Source: Heterodera schachtii
Taxonomy: Eukaryota; Nematoda; Chromadorea; Rhabditida; Heteroderidae
Length of the DNA stretch: 64,000 nucleotides
Direction: 5' to 3'
NCBI GenBank assembly: GCA_023374025.1
Contig: SIJG01000106.1
Location: forward strand, 367,740 to 431,739
The notes beneath the pieces are model-generated. The model was not told the DNA's origin. It did not search any database and saw only the letters and a list, made by a program, of their open reading frames with translations. Of this stretch, positions 12,191 through 23,779 are shown piece by piece; within the stretch, counting starts at the first letter, position 1, and every line of letters begins with the position of its first letter. A program made the position numbers and the translations under genes.

Positions 12191-13300
12191 ATGTCACCCT
12201 TCTGAACTGAACACTTTAGAACAAATTGTAAATTAATTTGAAATTTTTTAATGGGATGAGTCAATCAAAATGATCGTTGAAATTAAAATTAGCTATTTTT
12301 CATGAGAGGTTAGATTAAAAATTTTTTTTTCAAAGATTCTAATTAAATTATTTATTTTTGTATTTTCAGTGTAATTAAAATTGTGACTTTTAAAGTTGAA
12401 AAGGAAATTGTTTGAATGGAATATTTTTCCGTTTGTTAAATATCAAACGGAAATTTTAAATTTGTATTTGTCGAGAAAATTTAAATTGAGCTAAATGATT
12501 TAATTTCTTCACATAAAACCCAAATTGTCAAATATTTTCGCATCCGTTTGATGAGACGGACGTCAACTAAAAATTAACATTTTCCCACCTATTTAACATC
12601 AAAGTAAATTTAAAAGTGCACTCAATTAAATTTTCCGGCCTCATGTTTTAATTAATTAAATAATATTCTAAATTAAAATTTAAAAAGGACAAATTCCGGG
12701 TCAAAATGTCGGCATAAATCTCCCGACCTCAATTTGATCGGAGCGGAATTCGGCATTGGCATCAGGCTCAATTAAGATTAGCGGGATTTAAATCCCGGTT
12801 TTGTCGTGATGTGAATCGCTTCCCGAAATTTAAATCCCAGTTTTCGGTCCCGATCCCGGCCCTTTTTTCCAAAAAGCCGGAAACGGCATCGGGATCCCGG
12901 GAAAATCCCTGTGGGATCCCGACCCCGTCCGGCTCTAATGTCAACCTTTGAACTGAACCCTTTTGGGACAAAAAAGTATAATTAATTTTTTAAATTTTGT
13001 TAATGGCGTGGAATAAATACAAATGATTCTTGAATTTAAATTTGGTACTTTCTTTTCTGAGAGGTTAGATAAAAGAATAAATTTTCAAAGCTTTTTATAT
13101 TAAATTATTGTTTTTTTTAAATTTTAAATGTAATAAAATTGTGACTTTAAAAGTTGAACCGGAAATTGTTTCATTGTTTTAATAGGAAACTTTAAGTTTG
13201 TATTTGCCGAGAAAATTTAAATTTCCGGTCTCTTTTTTTTAAACTTAATTAAATAATATTCCCATCGGTTTTTCAAAGGTTAAATGCCATTATGGCACAT
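12191..13300. repeat. Duplicated receptor upstream region with a second partial MITE
   Basis: The block starting ATGTCACCCTTCTGAACTG at 12191 recurs from 12938 (ATGTCAACCTTTGAACTG). Versions also lie upstream of other receptor copies, near 27.0-27.9, 32.0-32.4 and 45.0-45.2 kb. About 12720-12937 is a truncated copy of the preceding CCGGGATC-word element, ending in the same CCGGCTCTA. The upstream region was therefore copied together with its inserted MITE. Confidence 0.5.
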
Positions 13301-13619
13301 TGACAGATTTGATTTTTGAAGATAAAAATTTTAAAAAATATGGCAAATATAAAATAAATAAACAATTAATTAAATTGTATTAAGTAATCATTTAAGTTGT
13401 GCAAAAGCTGTCCCTTACACAATTAAATTTGTTAATATTTAGTAAATTAAGTGAAAGATTATCTAAATTTCATCCAAAATTTTTAATTTAAGCATTTTTA
13501 ATAGCAAAAATGATTAACCTTATTTTACTTTTTTTTTTAAATTTTGGATCAAATCAGTCAAAATTCCAATCATTTAAATTAAAATTGTTTCTCCGGTTTA
13601 GTGAACTACAAAAATAAAT

Positions 13620-14248
13620 CGTGCTGGCGCGTTTCTTAAAAACTGCCATCCTTGAAAAATGAAATTTTTTTTTTACAAATCTCGAGATTACTTTCAAAAA
13701 ATTCAGAAATTAATTTTTTTAAAATATAATTAAAAAATTTCAACGAAAATTCTGAGAGAAAATTAGAATTTCTGAAGAAATATTTCTAAAATAAAAAATG
13801 TAACACATAAAAAATTCATAATTTTACTCAACTGCAACCAATATGTTATGGTATCATTCAATAGCTTTAAGTGTTTTCTATTAAAATATTAATACTTAAA
13901 TTTTTTACTAAGTATAAAAAATGTTATTGTCTTAAAATTAAAAAATTTGAAATTAAAATTTTTTGGCCATGACCTTTTTGAAAATCATTGAAATTTTTGA
14001 AATTCTAATTTTTAATAGATTAACAACTCCGAGAAGAAATTAAAAATTCAAAGTCATTAAAATGCAATTCAGCGATATTTTTAGAAAATTTCATAATTTT
14101 TTTTTTATTAAATTACTAAAATATTTAATTTTCCAATAATTTTTATAGTATTCCCAAAATTTTTAAAAAATATTTTCAAGTTTTCAAAATTTTTCAAGAA
14201 TTTTCTTGAAATGAGTGGGGTGACAGTTTTAAGAAAAGCACTAGCACC
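13620..14248. mobile_element. Foldback MITE, GTGCTGG / AAACGCC word family
   Basis: Left end CGTGCTGGCGCGTTTCTTAA and right end TTAAGAAAAGCACTAGCACC are inverted. Flanks AAATAAAT and AACTAAAT match 7 of 8. The interior contains the shared core word GGTATCATTCAATAGC found in several other foldback elements here. Same family as 30379-31030 and the truncated copy at 45.3 kb. Non-coding. Confidence 0.7.
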
Positions 14249-14433
14249 AACTAAATTTGCATTTTGTCTTAAATTTACGATTATATGTTCAAATTTTAAG
14301 TTAAATAAATAATTGTAATTAATTGAAACAAAAATTTTTAATCATTTTCTTATTGCTAATCGGTGAAAGAATTTAAACAATTAATGAAAATTATTTTTTA
14401 TTTTTTATTAAAAATGAAATTTTTAAAAATTAG

Positions 14434-16530
14434 TGACGAATTTGGGGGTGCTATGAAGAAGTACGAAAAATGCAAGATTGGGCTAAATACGAAAAAAGTG
14501 CAAGTGATCAAATTATAAGGAAAAAATTATGTTATTTAAATTTAACAATAATATATAAAAATATTTAAAATATTGGCAAGATAATTAAAATTTTATATTA
14601 ATCATATATGTGTTGAGCCGAAGTTTAAAGAAGCATTCATTAATTTTGGCTACAAAAGCGGATTACGATCAGTGCTCAGCGCACAGAATTTCGGTTTTAA
14701 CATTTCTTATTATCGTCATTTGGCTTGATCGGATAATATCAGGGCGGCCAAGTTTTTTTTTCAATATAAGGAAAAACGAGGCTAAAACTAAGATTTTGAC
14801 CCCAAAAATAAGATTTTTTCTAAAACTAATAGTAGCGTGAAGGAAATGCAATAAAAACTTGAAGAATCGATTTAAAACATATTTTATTAGCGCAAAACCA
14901 ATTGAAAGTGATTATGAAAAGTATTTTTCCCATCCGTCAATTTTCTCCAACATTTTGAAATTCATCATTGGGGTAAAAAGTCTGCATTTGGAAAATTTTA
15001 TTCAAAATTTTAAAAATTAATAAAAATGTTTTTTTTGCGGCGCGCTTTTCCAAAAAACCTTGAGAACCGGGGGAGGGTCCGGTGGCGCAGATAGGCGCCG
15101 CCGGGAAAAATTTTTCAAATTTCAATACAATTTGTTAACAGATTTTCACCAAAAATGACCAATTTTAACGATTTTAAGCCAATTTTTTAAGAAAAAGATA
15201 AGTATTGGAGGCCCGACGATGCTGATAGGCGCCGCCGGAGAAAAATTAGAGACTTTGACCATTTTAAACAGATTTTCACTGAAATTTTAAGGGCATTTTT
15301 TTACACTCAAGAAAATAAAATAAAAATGTAATTTTTTTCAAAAACGAATTAATTCAAATATTCGCTTCAATAAAAAACAATATGTAATTTCAAAAAATTA
15401 TTCAATTTTTGCATTTTTATTTTCAAACCCAAAATAAGAACGAAATATGCACGTCGAGCCAAAATCTTAGAAATAAGGACACTTGGCCGCCTTGGATAAT
15501 ATTGATGTTGTTGTTGTTGTTCGCATTTGGACAGTACCAATTGTTTGGACAACTAAAAAAGATTACGGTAAAATGGCATTTAATTAAATTAAAAAATGGT
15601 AAATTTTAAATTAAAAAAAGGCAATTACCATTCTTTTTTCTAAAACGATCAAACAATGCACCGAATTCTTTTTTGAACACTTGGCGATATTCAGTGCTTA
15701 AAATATTAATTTAACATTAAAAAATATATTTATTAAATTTAAATATTTTAAATAATAAATAATAAAAAAAAGCAAAAATAGATATTAATTAAATTTAAAT
15801 TTTTAAAAATAAAATATAATGAAAAGATAAAAAAAATATTATATTTTTGTTGATAATGAACACCTGTTAAAATAAAGGACAATCGCATTTGATCCGGCAG
15901 AAGCATTCAACAAAATGCCAGCAATAAAACCGAATTGCCATGCACGAATTTGGGAACTTAATATGGAATGAAATTTAAATTTAAAAAAATATTTATAATA
16001 TTACCCCAAAAGTAAGCTAAATGCGTTGATAAAATGATAAATGGCCAAATTGATCAGATATCCGCCAATATAATGGGCAAAATGATAACCAATGACCGTA
16101 AAACGCCGATAGTATAATCCAGCTAGTATAATTCAATGAATATGCCCCATAAATTGTGCAAATTAACAGTTAATTGAACAGGTACATATATTTGAACTGT
16201 AATAAAATGTCCAAGTGTCTAAAATAAAAAAAATATAAATAATAAAAAATAAAAGAAAAAATATCATAATTTAGGGCTCGAATTCGTAGCTTTTTTTTTA
16301 ATAGTTTAATACTTTTTAGGTTTTTGCTTTGGAAAATTTGAAGGACAGAATGTTCCTTGAAATCGGAATTTTGAGAAAGTAAAACACTTTATACAATAGG
16401 TGAAATAACAGTAAAAAGTCGATCAACCGAAGCACAAAACATTGCCATTAAGCCACAATTCAAAGCAAAAATCATTGGCTAAAATTGGAAAATTTTAAAT
16501 TAAATTTGGAAAATTCAAAATTTACCGACA
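14434..16530 (-). pseudogene. srsx-like receptor pseudogene A'
   Basis: Recognisable receptor exons in the usual order but broken. The last exon is in three pieces (about 14434-14450, 14685-14745 and 15502-15552), separated by insertions. Exon 9 lies near 15630-15702 and the TM7 exon near 15866-15960. The TM6 exon from about 16005 runs directly into TM4 sequence near 16100-16220, so TM5 is deleted. The TM3 exon is at 16395-16480. TM2, TM1 and the start exon are missing. The first insert includes plus-strand coding-like words (CYEEVRKMQDWAKYEKSASD) of unknown origin. Confidence 0.8.
14746..15501. repeat. Insertion splitting the last exon of A'
   Basis: About 750 bp between two halves of one receptor exon. 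It contains two direct repeats of TAGGCGCCGCCGG (about 15090 and 15217), and a related GGCGCC word also occurs at 26.85 kb. Neither terminal repeats nor a target duplication could be settled by eye. Confidence 0.4.
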
Positions 16531-17696
16531 TAACTTCAACAAATTTCCGAATATACAACTTCATTTTTTTTTTAATTTCCATGTTAAATTTAGAAAATTA
16601 ACTTTTTTTAATGAAATTATTAATCTTTGTGTTTGATCAGAAGCATTATGCCCATTTAAATTACTGTGTTATGTTTCCATATTCTTCCCAATTTTACTTG
16701 ACATAGACTCAACGGTTTAAAAATTTTCAAAACTTGAAAATTTAAATTGTTGATAAGGTTCCTGGAAAAGCGGATTGTGTGGAAAAAGTGGATAAACGAC
16801 ATTTAAGGATTTTCCCAAAAATAAAATTTGTAATAATTAATTTTCAAATTGTGTTCCCTTGGGATTTAATTCACTATCTTCATAATTAAGCTTAGAATTA
16901 TAGTAGAATTTTTAGACATTTTAAAAAAATTATTATGTTTCATAAAATTTTATTTTGTTATATATAAATTATTAATAGAGAATTTTCGAGTTAAATTTAA
17001 AAAAAAAACTGAAAAATAATTCTAATTATGGGCCAACAGCAATTAAACTCCAATTGAAAAACGCTTGACAGATAACTAATTACTCTACCCATTTAGATTT
17101 CTATTGGCCGCATTTAATCTGAGAATTGGTGTAAATGGGGAAATGATTTTTTGGTCTTTTCAGCTAATTTTTTGTCATTTTATGAAAAATAGTGCTTTCA
17201 TCGGAATTTGTCATTTTACGTCGCTATTTTCAAATTAATTTTTCATTATTTGTTGGATTAATACACACATTTGCGACTATCACAAAAATGTGCGTTTAAT
17301 GAAACTCAGAAAGAGAAAAGTCTTTGCCGTCGATACTAAAAGGTGTTAATTGCATGGAAATGGCACTTTTTAATAGCATGCCAACCGTAAAACATTGAAA
17401 ATGGCATTTTGATTAAATAAATAAAATTGTAATTAAAACATGATTGTTTTTATTTTTGTTGTTACCTACCCCTAAAATAAGCATTGAAAAATTTACTGAA
17501 AAAATTTATGAAATGAAAATTTTGAATTTGCTGAGAAAATTATGTCGCCCATTAAACGTGGGTTGTTTTATTACGCAAATTCAAAATGGCAAATTTAAGG
17601 TACAGAAAATTGGAGAAAAATGCTATAAAATAAATTAGTTTCAGCAGTTTAAACACACTGAATTTTAACAAACTGCCACAAAATTTGACCAAAAAA
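16531..17696. other. No supported gene
   Basis: AT-rich sequence between head-to-head receptor pseudogenes. A 64-codon open frame near 17444 has no support. The region from about 17260 on probably held the promoter of the plus-strand copy B. Confidence 0.45.
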
Positions 17697-19295
17697 ATGT
17701 CTTCAATTAACACCAGCTCAGACAATGCGGTAAAATAAATATTAAAAAATATAAAATAAAGATTTAATGAATAAAAAATAATTAAAAGAATTTAAATTTA
17801 TTAAAATTTCATAATGAATAATTTTGCCACTAAAACAATATGAAGATTAATGAATAGGAATTTGATAACATTTTTTAGCTTTATTTGGCCTACCGTTCTG
17901 TCGGTCCGTCCGCCGATTTGATTGTGCCGGCCGTTGCGCTGAATTTGGTTGCTTTGGTTGGCATTGTGTTGAACGGCACAGTTTTGGTGGTCACTGTCAA
18001 ATCCAGGCAAATGCCATGGCATTTTTTAATTTAAATCCCTTTTAAACACTTAAATTTAATTTTAAAATTTTAAATTTCATTTTCCTATTTTTCAGTTCCC
18101 TCCGTGGCTCCGCCAATTTTCTGATGGCATCTGATTTGTCTTTGTGAATTGGTCCACCAAATTGGGCACACTTTTTTCCTAGTTGTTGTCATTTCGGGCA
18201 CAAATTTTGTCAGTTTGCTCACTGCTGACTTAATTATGACGGTAAATTTTGATTTTTCCAAATTTAATTTTAATTTTCAAAATTTAGCCAATGATTTTTG
18301 CTTTGAATTGTGGCTTAATGGCAATGTTTTGTGCTACTGTTGATCGCCTTTTTGCTGTTGCATTGCCATTTAAGTATGTAAATTCATTTAAAAAAATGTT
18401 GGATTTAATCACCCAAAAATACTAATGAACCCTATTAATGTTTCATTTTTTAGACACTCGGCCATTTTCATCAAATACAAATTCCCCTATTTGCTTGGCC
18501 ATCTGTCCATTTGCACATTTTATGCTGCATTAATCCAATATTATGTGCTCACATTTGCATTCACAAATGCGGGAAAGTATGGCGCAATTAAAAGAATAAA
18601 TTAAAATTAATTAATATTTAAAATGTTTTTTAGTCCAACCACCGCTTTTGTGGCTGAATCTTTGCTGGGCCCCGTTGGATATAAATTCTTCGCTGGCACA
18701 TTCATTATTTCATTTTGTAGCACTTGCTGTTATGTGTCCATTTTTGTGATCATCCGATGCAAAAATGGCGGTAATTTTGGCATTAATTTCTTTGGCATTT
18801 TGCCAAAATTATAAATAAATTCAAAACACTTTTACAGTAACCCAACAAACGAACACAAAAGTGTTGCGGTCATTGGTCATAATTCTGTTGATTAACATCG
18901 GCGGTTATTTGTTCAATTTGGCCATGTATCAATTGCTGTACGCATTTGGCTCTCTTTTTGGGTAAATATAATAATAATTTTTTTTCAATTTTCAATTTAA
19001 AATAACTTTTCATTTTACTAGGTCACCAATCCGAATTTGGCAATTCGGTTTTATTGCTGGCATTTTGTTGAATGCTTCTGCCGGATCAAATGCGATTGTC
19101 CTTTATTTTAACAGGTGCTTAATTTATCATCAAAAATATATATTTATCACTTTTTTATTAATTATTATTTAAATTATTTTAATTTAATAAATATATTTGT
19201 TTTTAATTGTTAAATTAATATTTTAAGCACTGAATATCGCCAAGTGTTCAAAAAAGAATTCGGTGCATTGTTTGATTGTTTCAGAAAAAATAATG
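17697..19295 (+). pseudogene. srsx-like receptor copy B, inverted, frameshifted
   Basis: The only extended receptor copy on the plus strand. It starts MSSINTSSDNA at 17697, then the TM1 exon (LYLAYRSVGPSADLIVP), TM2, TM3 (DRLFAVALPFK), TM4, TM5 (CCYVSIFVIIRC), TM6 (INIGGYLFNLAMYQLL), TM7 and the RQVFKKEFGAL exon. The TM2 exon has one extra base in GATGGCATCTGATTTG compared with every other copy, which brings an early TGA near 18144. The last (tail) exon is not found downstream. The TM1 exon ends with a GC splice donor (18007-18008). Otherwise well preserved, so inactivation is recent or the extra base is a sequence error. Confidence 0.8.
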
Positions 19296-19467
19296 GTAAC
19301 ATTTTTTAAAAATTAATTGAGCCTTTTTTAACGAATAAATATTGGAAGGAAACCAAAAAAAATATTATGAAAATGGTGACGAATTGAAGATGCTTCGTTT
19401 CGAGGTTTAGAATTTTGTTTCTGTTTCAGTTTTTGATGCTTTTTCCTCACTTTTCTCCTCTTTAATT

Positions 19468-20842
19468 TCATAGTTCAATTGGCTTCATCAATAGCGGCAA
19501 TTCTTTCTTTTGAAAGCTTCGGAATTTTAGCTTAATAAAATAAAAATAAATTAAATTATTTTGTTTAAGAAAATACCAGACCTTCAACATACAATCTTAA
19601 TAAATATTCATATGAAATGTGGAAATATTTTCGATATTTTTGGCATTTTTCATTGAATTCGTTTCCAAAATTGTCATAGTGCCAATTCTCTCTCTCATCA
19701 AATACCCTATGCCATGGTTCACCAAATATTTTTGTACCAAAAGATGGCATAAAATGTTCGTTATAAATAGGTCGCAATAGGTATGCGTTAGGCTCTAAAA
19801 AACCCCAAAAATAGGCTCTACAAAATGGAAAAAAGGCTCTAAAAAGTCTCAAATTTCGGGGGTGTAAAATGACAAAAGCTATTCAAAAAGGTTAAAAAAT
19901 TAGACCAAATCAGTATTGAAATAAATCTTTTTTCAATTCTTGTCAAGAATATAAATAAATAAATATTTGGAGATGAATTTTTGACAAATTTTTATTTCTT
20001 ATGGGTGTATTTTTCGTTTTATTGCATTTTTGATAAAATTTGGGCAAAACGCCAAAATAGAGGGTTTCTCAAAATTTTTATAGGGTTTTAGATGCTAAAA
20101 GTAAAAACATAGGAAATAGGCACTAATAACTCGAAAATTAGCTTAATAACAAGCAAAAAAAAAACACTTGTTTTTCGTGTGTTTCAAGCCACGGGGAGTT
20201 CAGGAAAATATAGGCTAAAACCTAAAAAAATGAGCCCTATTTATAAAATCCTTTTAAAAAACTGACAAATTCCTCAAAATTTGTCGCTAATCTTATGTCA
20301 ATACCGAAAATAGCGCATTTTTTTCATTCTAAATTTTGAATTTATTTAACTATAATTGAGTCTCCGCTTTTTTAAACATTTCCTCCAAATTTTCGTCAAA
20401 ATGTTGTCGTAATATTCCGTCCACACTTTCCTTTTTTGGGTATTTATTCGCTGTAAAAGTTATGTATCTCAATACTGATTTGACTTAAATTTTAAAAGTT
20501 TTTAAATAAATTTTGTCATTTTACACCCCTAAATTTGAAACTTTTTCGCACCTATTTTGCCATTTTTAGCACCTATTTTGGGGTTTTTAGAACCTAAAAC
20601 TAAATATTTTGGCAGTTTTTTTTTTGCAACTATAAATATCATTCCTAGTCATTAACGAGGCAATTTTGAATCGGATGAAGGATTGACAAACGCATTGCAT
20701 ATGCTCCGTGTTGTGGCGCAAGACTTTGTGGAGGGATTTCATAAAATAAAACCTCGAAATTTTGACCAGACAAATTCACTGCATAAATTATTGGCCCTTC
20801 AATTTCAATTGTTTGATTTTTAAATATGAATGTTGGTTTCAA
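19468..20842 (-). pseudogene. Unknown host gene interrupted by an 861-bp MITE
   Basis: Minus-strand coding-like sequence on both sides of the element at 19770-20630. The right part (20842-20645) reads KPTFIFKNQTIEIEGPIIYA. The left part reads FGEPWHRVFDERENWHY and continues to a donor near 19580. Removing one copy of the 8-bp duplication leaves an open frame across the junction (SLMTRNDIY then NEHFMPSFG), so the element landed in an exon. A last exon near 19500 ends at TGA 19468 or 19474. The right part needs a frame change before the junction, and a second MITE lies just upstream. I do not recognise the family. Confidence 0.5.
19770..20630. mobile_element. hAT-like MITE with AGGCTCTAAAA arms
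   Basis: Exact 8-bp duplication TATAAATA at 19762-19769 and 20631-20638. Ends GGTCGCAATAGG and TTTTTGCAAC are partly inverted. Arms of about 110 bp carry AGGCTCTAAAA / TTTTAGCACCTA words and a shared GTGTAAAATGACAAAA segment in inverse. No transposase frame, so non-autonomous. Confidence 0.8.
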
Positions 20843-20877
20843 TGTGGGAATTCCGGCGTATTCTCAAATATTTTCGA

Positions 20878-21230
20878 CGGACCAGGCCGTTTTTTGCGCC
20901 AGCGCAGTTTTTGAAGTATAACTTTTTCATTGTCAACCAAATCCAACTTTCTTGGCATCATTCGATAGCCCTAAGTATCCTCTATTTGCCTGCAAAATTT
21001 CGAAAAATTTGGTTAAGGTTCAAAAAAGTTATGGCCAGAAAACTTCAAAAAACTGGTTTTCTAAACATTTTTGGCCGGAACTTTTTGAACCTTAATGAAA
21101 ATTTTCACAATTTTGCAGCCAAATAGAGGATACTTAGGGCTATCGAATGATACCAAGAAAGTTGGATTTGGTTGACAATGAAAAAAGTTATAGTTCAAAA
21201 ACTGCGCTGGCGCGAAAACGACCCCGACCC
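20878..21230. mobile_element. Near-palindromic foldback MITE
   Basis: Exact 8-bp duplication ATTTTCGA (20870-20877 and 21231-21238). The two arms are almost perfect inverses over about 150 bp, from GCGCCAGCGCAGTTTTTGAA through TTGTCAACCAAATCCAACTT and the shared core GATAGCCCTAAGTATCCTCT. RNA from either strand would form a long hairpin. It lies in the upstream part of the unknown gene remnant at 19.5-20.8 kb. Confidence 0.85.
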
Positions 21231-21399
21231 ATTTTCGATATTTGTGGCTTTCTAACCGTTCATGTTCTTCAAATTTTTGTCACATTTCCAATTCTTCAGC
21301 ATAAAATACACAATGCCAACGTGTGCCTCATATTTTCCATTGATTATTTAAGGGAATTTTATGTAAAAAAAAATCGCGAAATATTTAAATAAAATATGC

Positions 21400-21800
21400 T
21401 TAAAAAAATATTAAATTTGAATGAATATGTACAAAAACCCACAAATATGTAAATAAAATTTTTAAAATGGTAAATTTTTGGGAAAAAAAAATTCTTCGTA
21501 AAGGATGAAATAGGCACAAAATGCCATATAAAGGCCAGTTAGAGTCAGCAAAAAAAAAAAAAAAGTTTTTAGCTTGGTTTTGATGCTTCTAGGATGCCTT
21601 TTTATTTCCAAGTTTTCCATATTTTTCCATATTTCAGGTTTTTTGTCCATGTTTCCATATTTTATATCCATATTTCGGCATTTTCACAAAAAAATTCGAA
21701 AGATACGCCCCTAAGATGGAAAATTTTCTGGAAATTTTGGAAAATACACTCCTAAAATCGAAAAATTTCGAAAAAATACCAAAAATTTAGCAAAAAATTG
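21400..21800. repeat. Fragments of the AAATATGTAAA-word element
   Basis: ATATGTAAATAAAATTTTTA and the TTTTTGGGAAA...AAAGGATGAAATAGGCACAAAATG segment recur in the full element at 23780-24304. The part near 21700-21790 has ATACGCCCCTAA-type words like those near 61900-61990. No ends found. Confidence 0.45.
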
Positions 21801-21865
21801 CATTAGCAAAATGCGCTAAAAGATTTTAAAGTAAAAAATATATGTTTTTGTTTATAAATTAATTA

Positions 21866-21894
21866 ACACCTGTTATAATAAAGGATAATCGCAG
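21866..21894 (-). pseudogene. Receptor TM7 exon fragment
   Basis: AACACCTGTTATAATAAAGG and the following bases match the donor end of the receptor TM7 exon, then the match stops abruptly at coding-like sequence of another origin. A breakpoint relic of the receptor array. Confidence 0.55.
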
Positions 21895-22880
21895 TGAGCA
21901 TGCGCGGAACTGTCCAAGCGCCGGGCCTCTGCAACGGCACAAATAGAATTGCAAGCTGCGGCGGACTAAAGCTGAACTTTCCATTGAAAATGAAAAGCTG
22001 ACCGTGCTGCTAAAAAAGCAAAAATTCAGCAGAGTGATAAGTAAAAAAAAAAGCGCAACAACGGAGAAAACTGCATATGTTGACGTTGAAGATTACTTTG
22101 CCGGTCAAGGACAAAAGTCAATGCTCAGCGCGAGGTTCATAAGAGCTGGAGTGTGTGTTTTTATCTGCAGGTTCAATTAGGCTTCAACGAGGGAGACGAA
22201 ATTGAAGGGGGCGGAAGTTTGGGCACCAAATTAAAGATATAAAAAATAAAAATATTTTTAATTGTCTATAAATTGCAACCATCTAATTTAAAGGCATAGT
22301 AAATTTGATCAAATTAGGAATATAAAGTTTTTTAACGAATATTCACTTGATTAACCAGCCGTTTTTGCTAAACTCATTAGCTCATTGCCATTCATTCTAT
22401 ATTAATGCCATACATATGTATTATTTATAATTTAGAACATTACAATGCTCGGTTTGTTCAAGACTTAAAAATTTATGAGTTTAAATAGAATTAGACAGGT
22501 TCTTGTAATTTCGGGCCCAACTAAGCCGGTATTCAGTTCTAAGTCCAAACAGAAATTAGAACACTTTAAATCTACGTTTAAACAGCTGTAAGAATTCAAT
22601 AAATAATAAGATTGCTAGGTTTCCATACATAATTTTTTTAATTTTCAAGAACATATAAATTTTTAAGCAAAGGGTTGTTAAAATTTAGTAAATTTTAATG
22701 ATTTATATAACATTTTATATATTTATTTTGTTTTATTTTTTTGAAATCCCTTACTCTGGTGCCCAAACGTCCCGGTGCCCAAATATCTGGTGCCCAAACT
22801 TCATGTCGCCGAAATTGAAGAGGTCATCGTTGCGGAGGTTTTTACAGATTTAACACAAAATACAAATTAGGCAAAAAATT
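21895..22880 (+). pseudogene. Unknown coding remnant interrupted by a MITE
   Basis: The plus strand reads ATAQIELQAAAD and, one frame away, KAELSIENEKLTVLLKKQ (coiled-coil-like), then YVDVEDYFAGQGQK. After an intron-like ICAG acceptor it reads LGFNEGDEIE, which continues after the element as EVIVAEVFTDLTQ. The open frame across one copy of the 10-bp duplication suggests that the element at 22208-22810 hit an exon. Function not recognised; at least one frameshift. Confidence 0.4.
22208..22810. mobile_element. Foldback MITE with TTTGGGCACC words
   Basis: Exact 10-bp duplication GAAATTGAAG (22198-22207 and 22811-22820). The left end carries GAAGTTTGGGCACC; the right end carries three inverse words GGTGCCCAAAC within 60 bp. 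The duplication is longer than in its neighbours, so a Mutator-like origin is possible. Non-coding. Confidence 0.7.
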
Positions 22881-23779
22881 CATTCCCTTTGCTGGGAGGG
22901 TAACAAAATTATAGAATCAACTCGATAAAGAACTAATAAAAACAAATTCTCTAAATCAATTTAAAACAAAACGAAAAAACTTCACTAGGGTAATATGTAA
23001 GACCGGAAAAGCTAGAATTATAACAAATTCCTAAGTGATTTGGTATTTTTATATTTTGATCTCATTTGACTTTGACCCTCAATTTATTAATTTAATTATT
23101 TTCACATTTTTGTCTTTTTTAATTCATGTGATCATCCATATATTTTGTAACTTACTCTACGACACATTTAACTGAATAGTCGTCAGAGTAAGTGGTTCTC
23201 ACCCTTCTGATGACCTTTTTTATTTTTACGAATAAAAAAAAATATTTAAATTTAATTATTTTAAAGCAATTTTTTAATTGAATATTATTAATAACTTTAA
23301 AAATTTTCAAATAACAATAATATAATTCTGAGGTTCAACTTTTCTTCAATGTTTTTCTTCTAAGATACTGCTCGAAATAGATGCTATTTTCCGTACCATT
23401 AATAAAATGCAGAATAATTTTTGAATTTTAACATTAGTGGAAAAGGAATAGAGAATAGGGATGAAAGAAAATTTATGGGAAAAAATGTATGAAATTTATG
23501 GATAAACGAATGAAGAATTTAAATCTACGAAAACATTGGGTGAAATTTTGAAAGAAAATTAGTAGATTTGTTTTTTTCTAGTAAATCCTCTAGTAAGCTT
23601 TTACTTGACAATCAACTTGATAGGTTCAAGATTTGAAATTGAAATTTTCGTTTCGATCTATTTTTTTTTTTGGTCGGAGATGGAATATTTTTATAGTATT
23701 CTTTTTTTGTTTATTTTTTAAAAATAATTGTCAAATTAAATTTATTATTTTTCGAGACCGAATTGAATTGTATAATTAA
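22881..23779. other. No supported gene
   Basis: AT-rich; nothing recognised on either strand. Confidence 0.45.

Noticed and set aside
19375..19392. GGTGACGAATTG as the missing tail exon of receptor B
   Set aside because: It is in the wrong orientation for the plus-strand copy and only 12 bases long.
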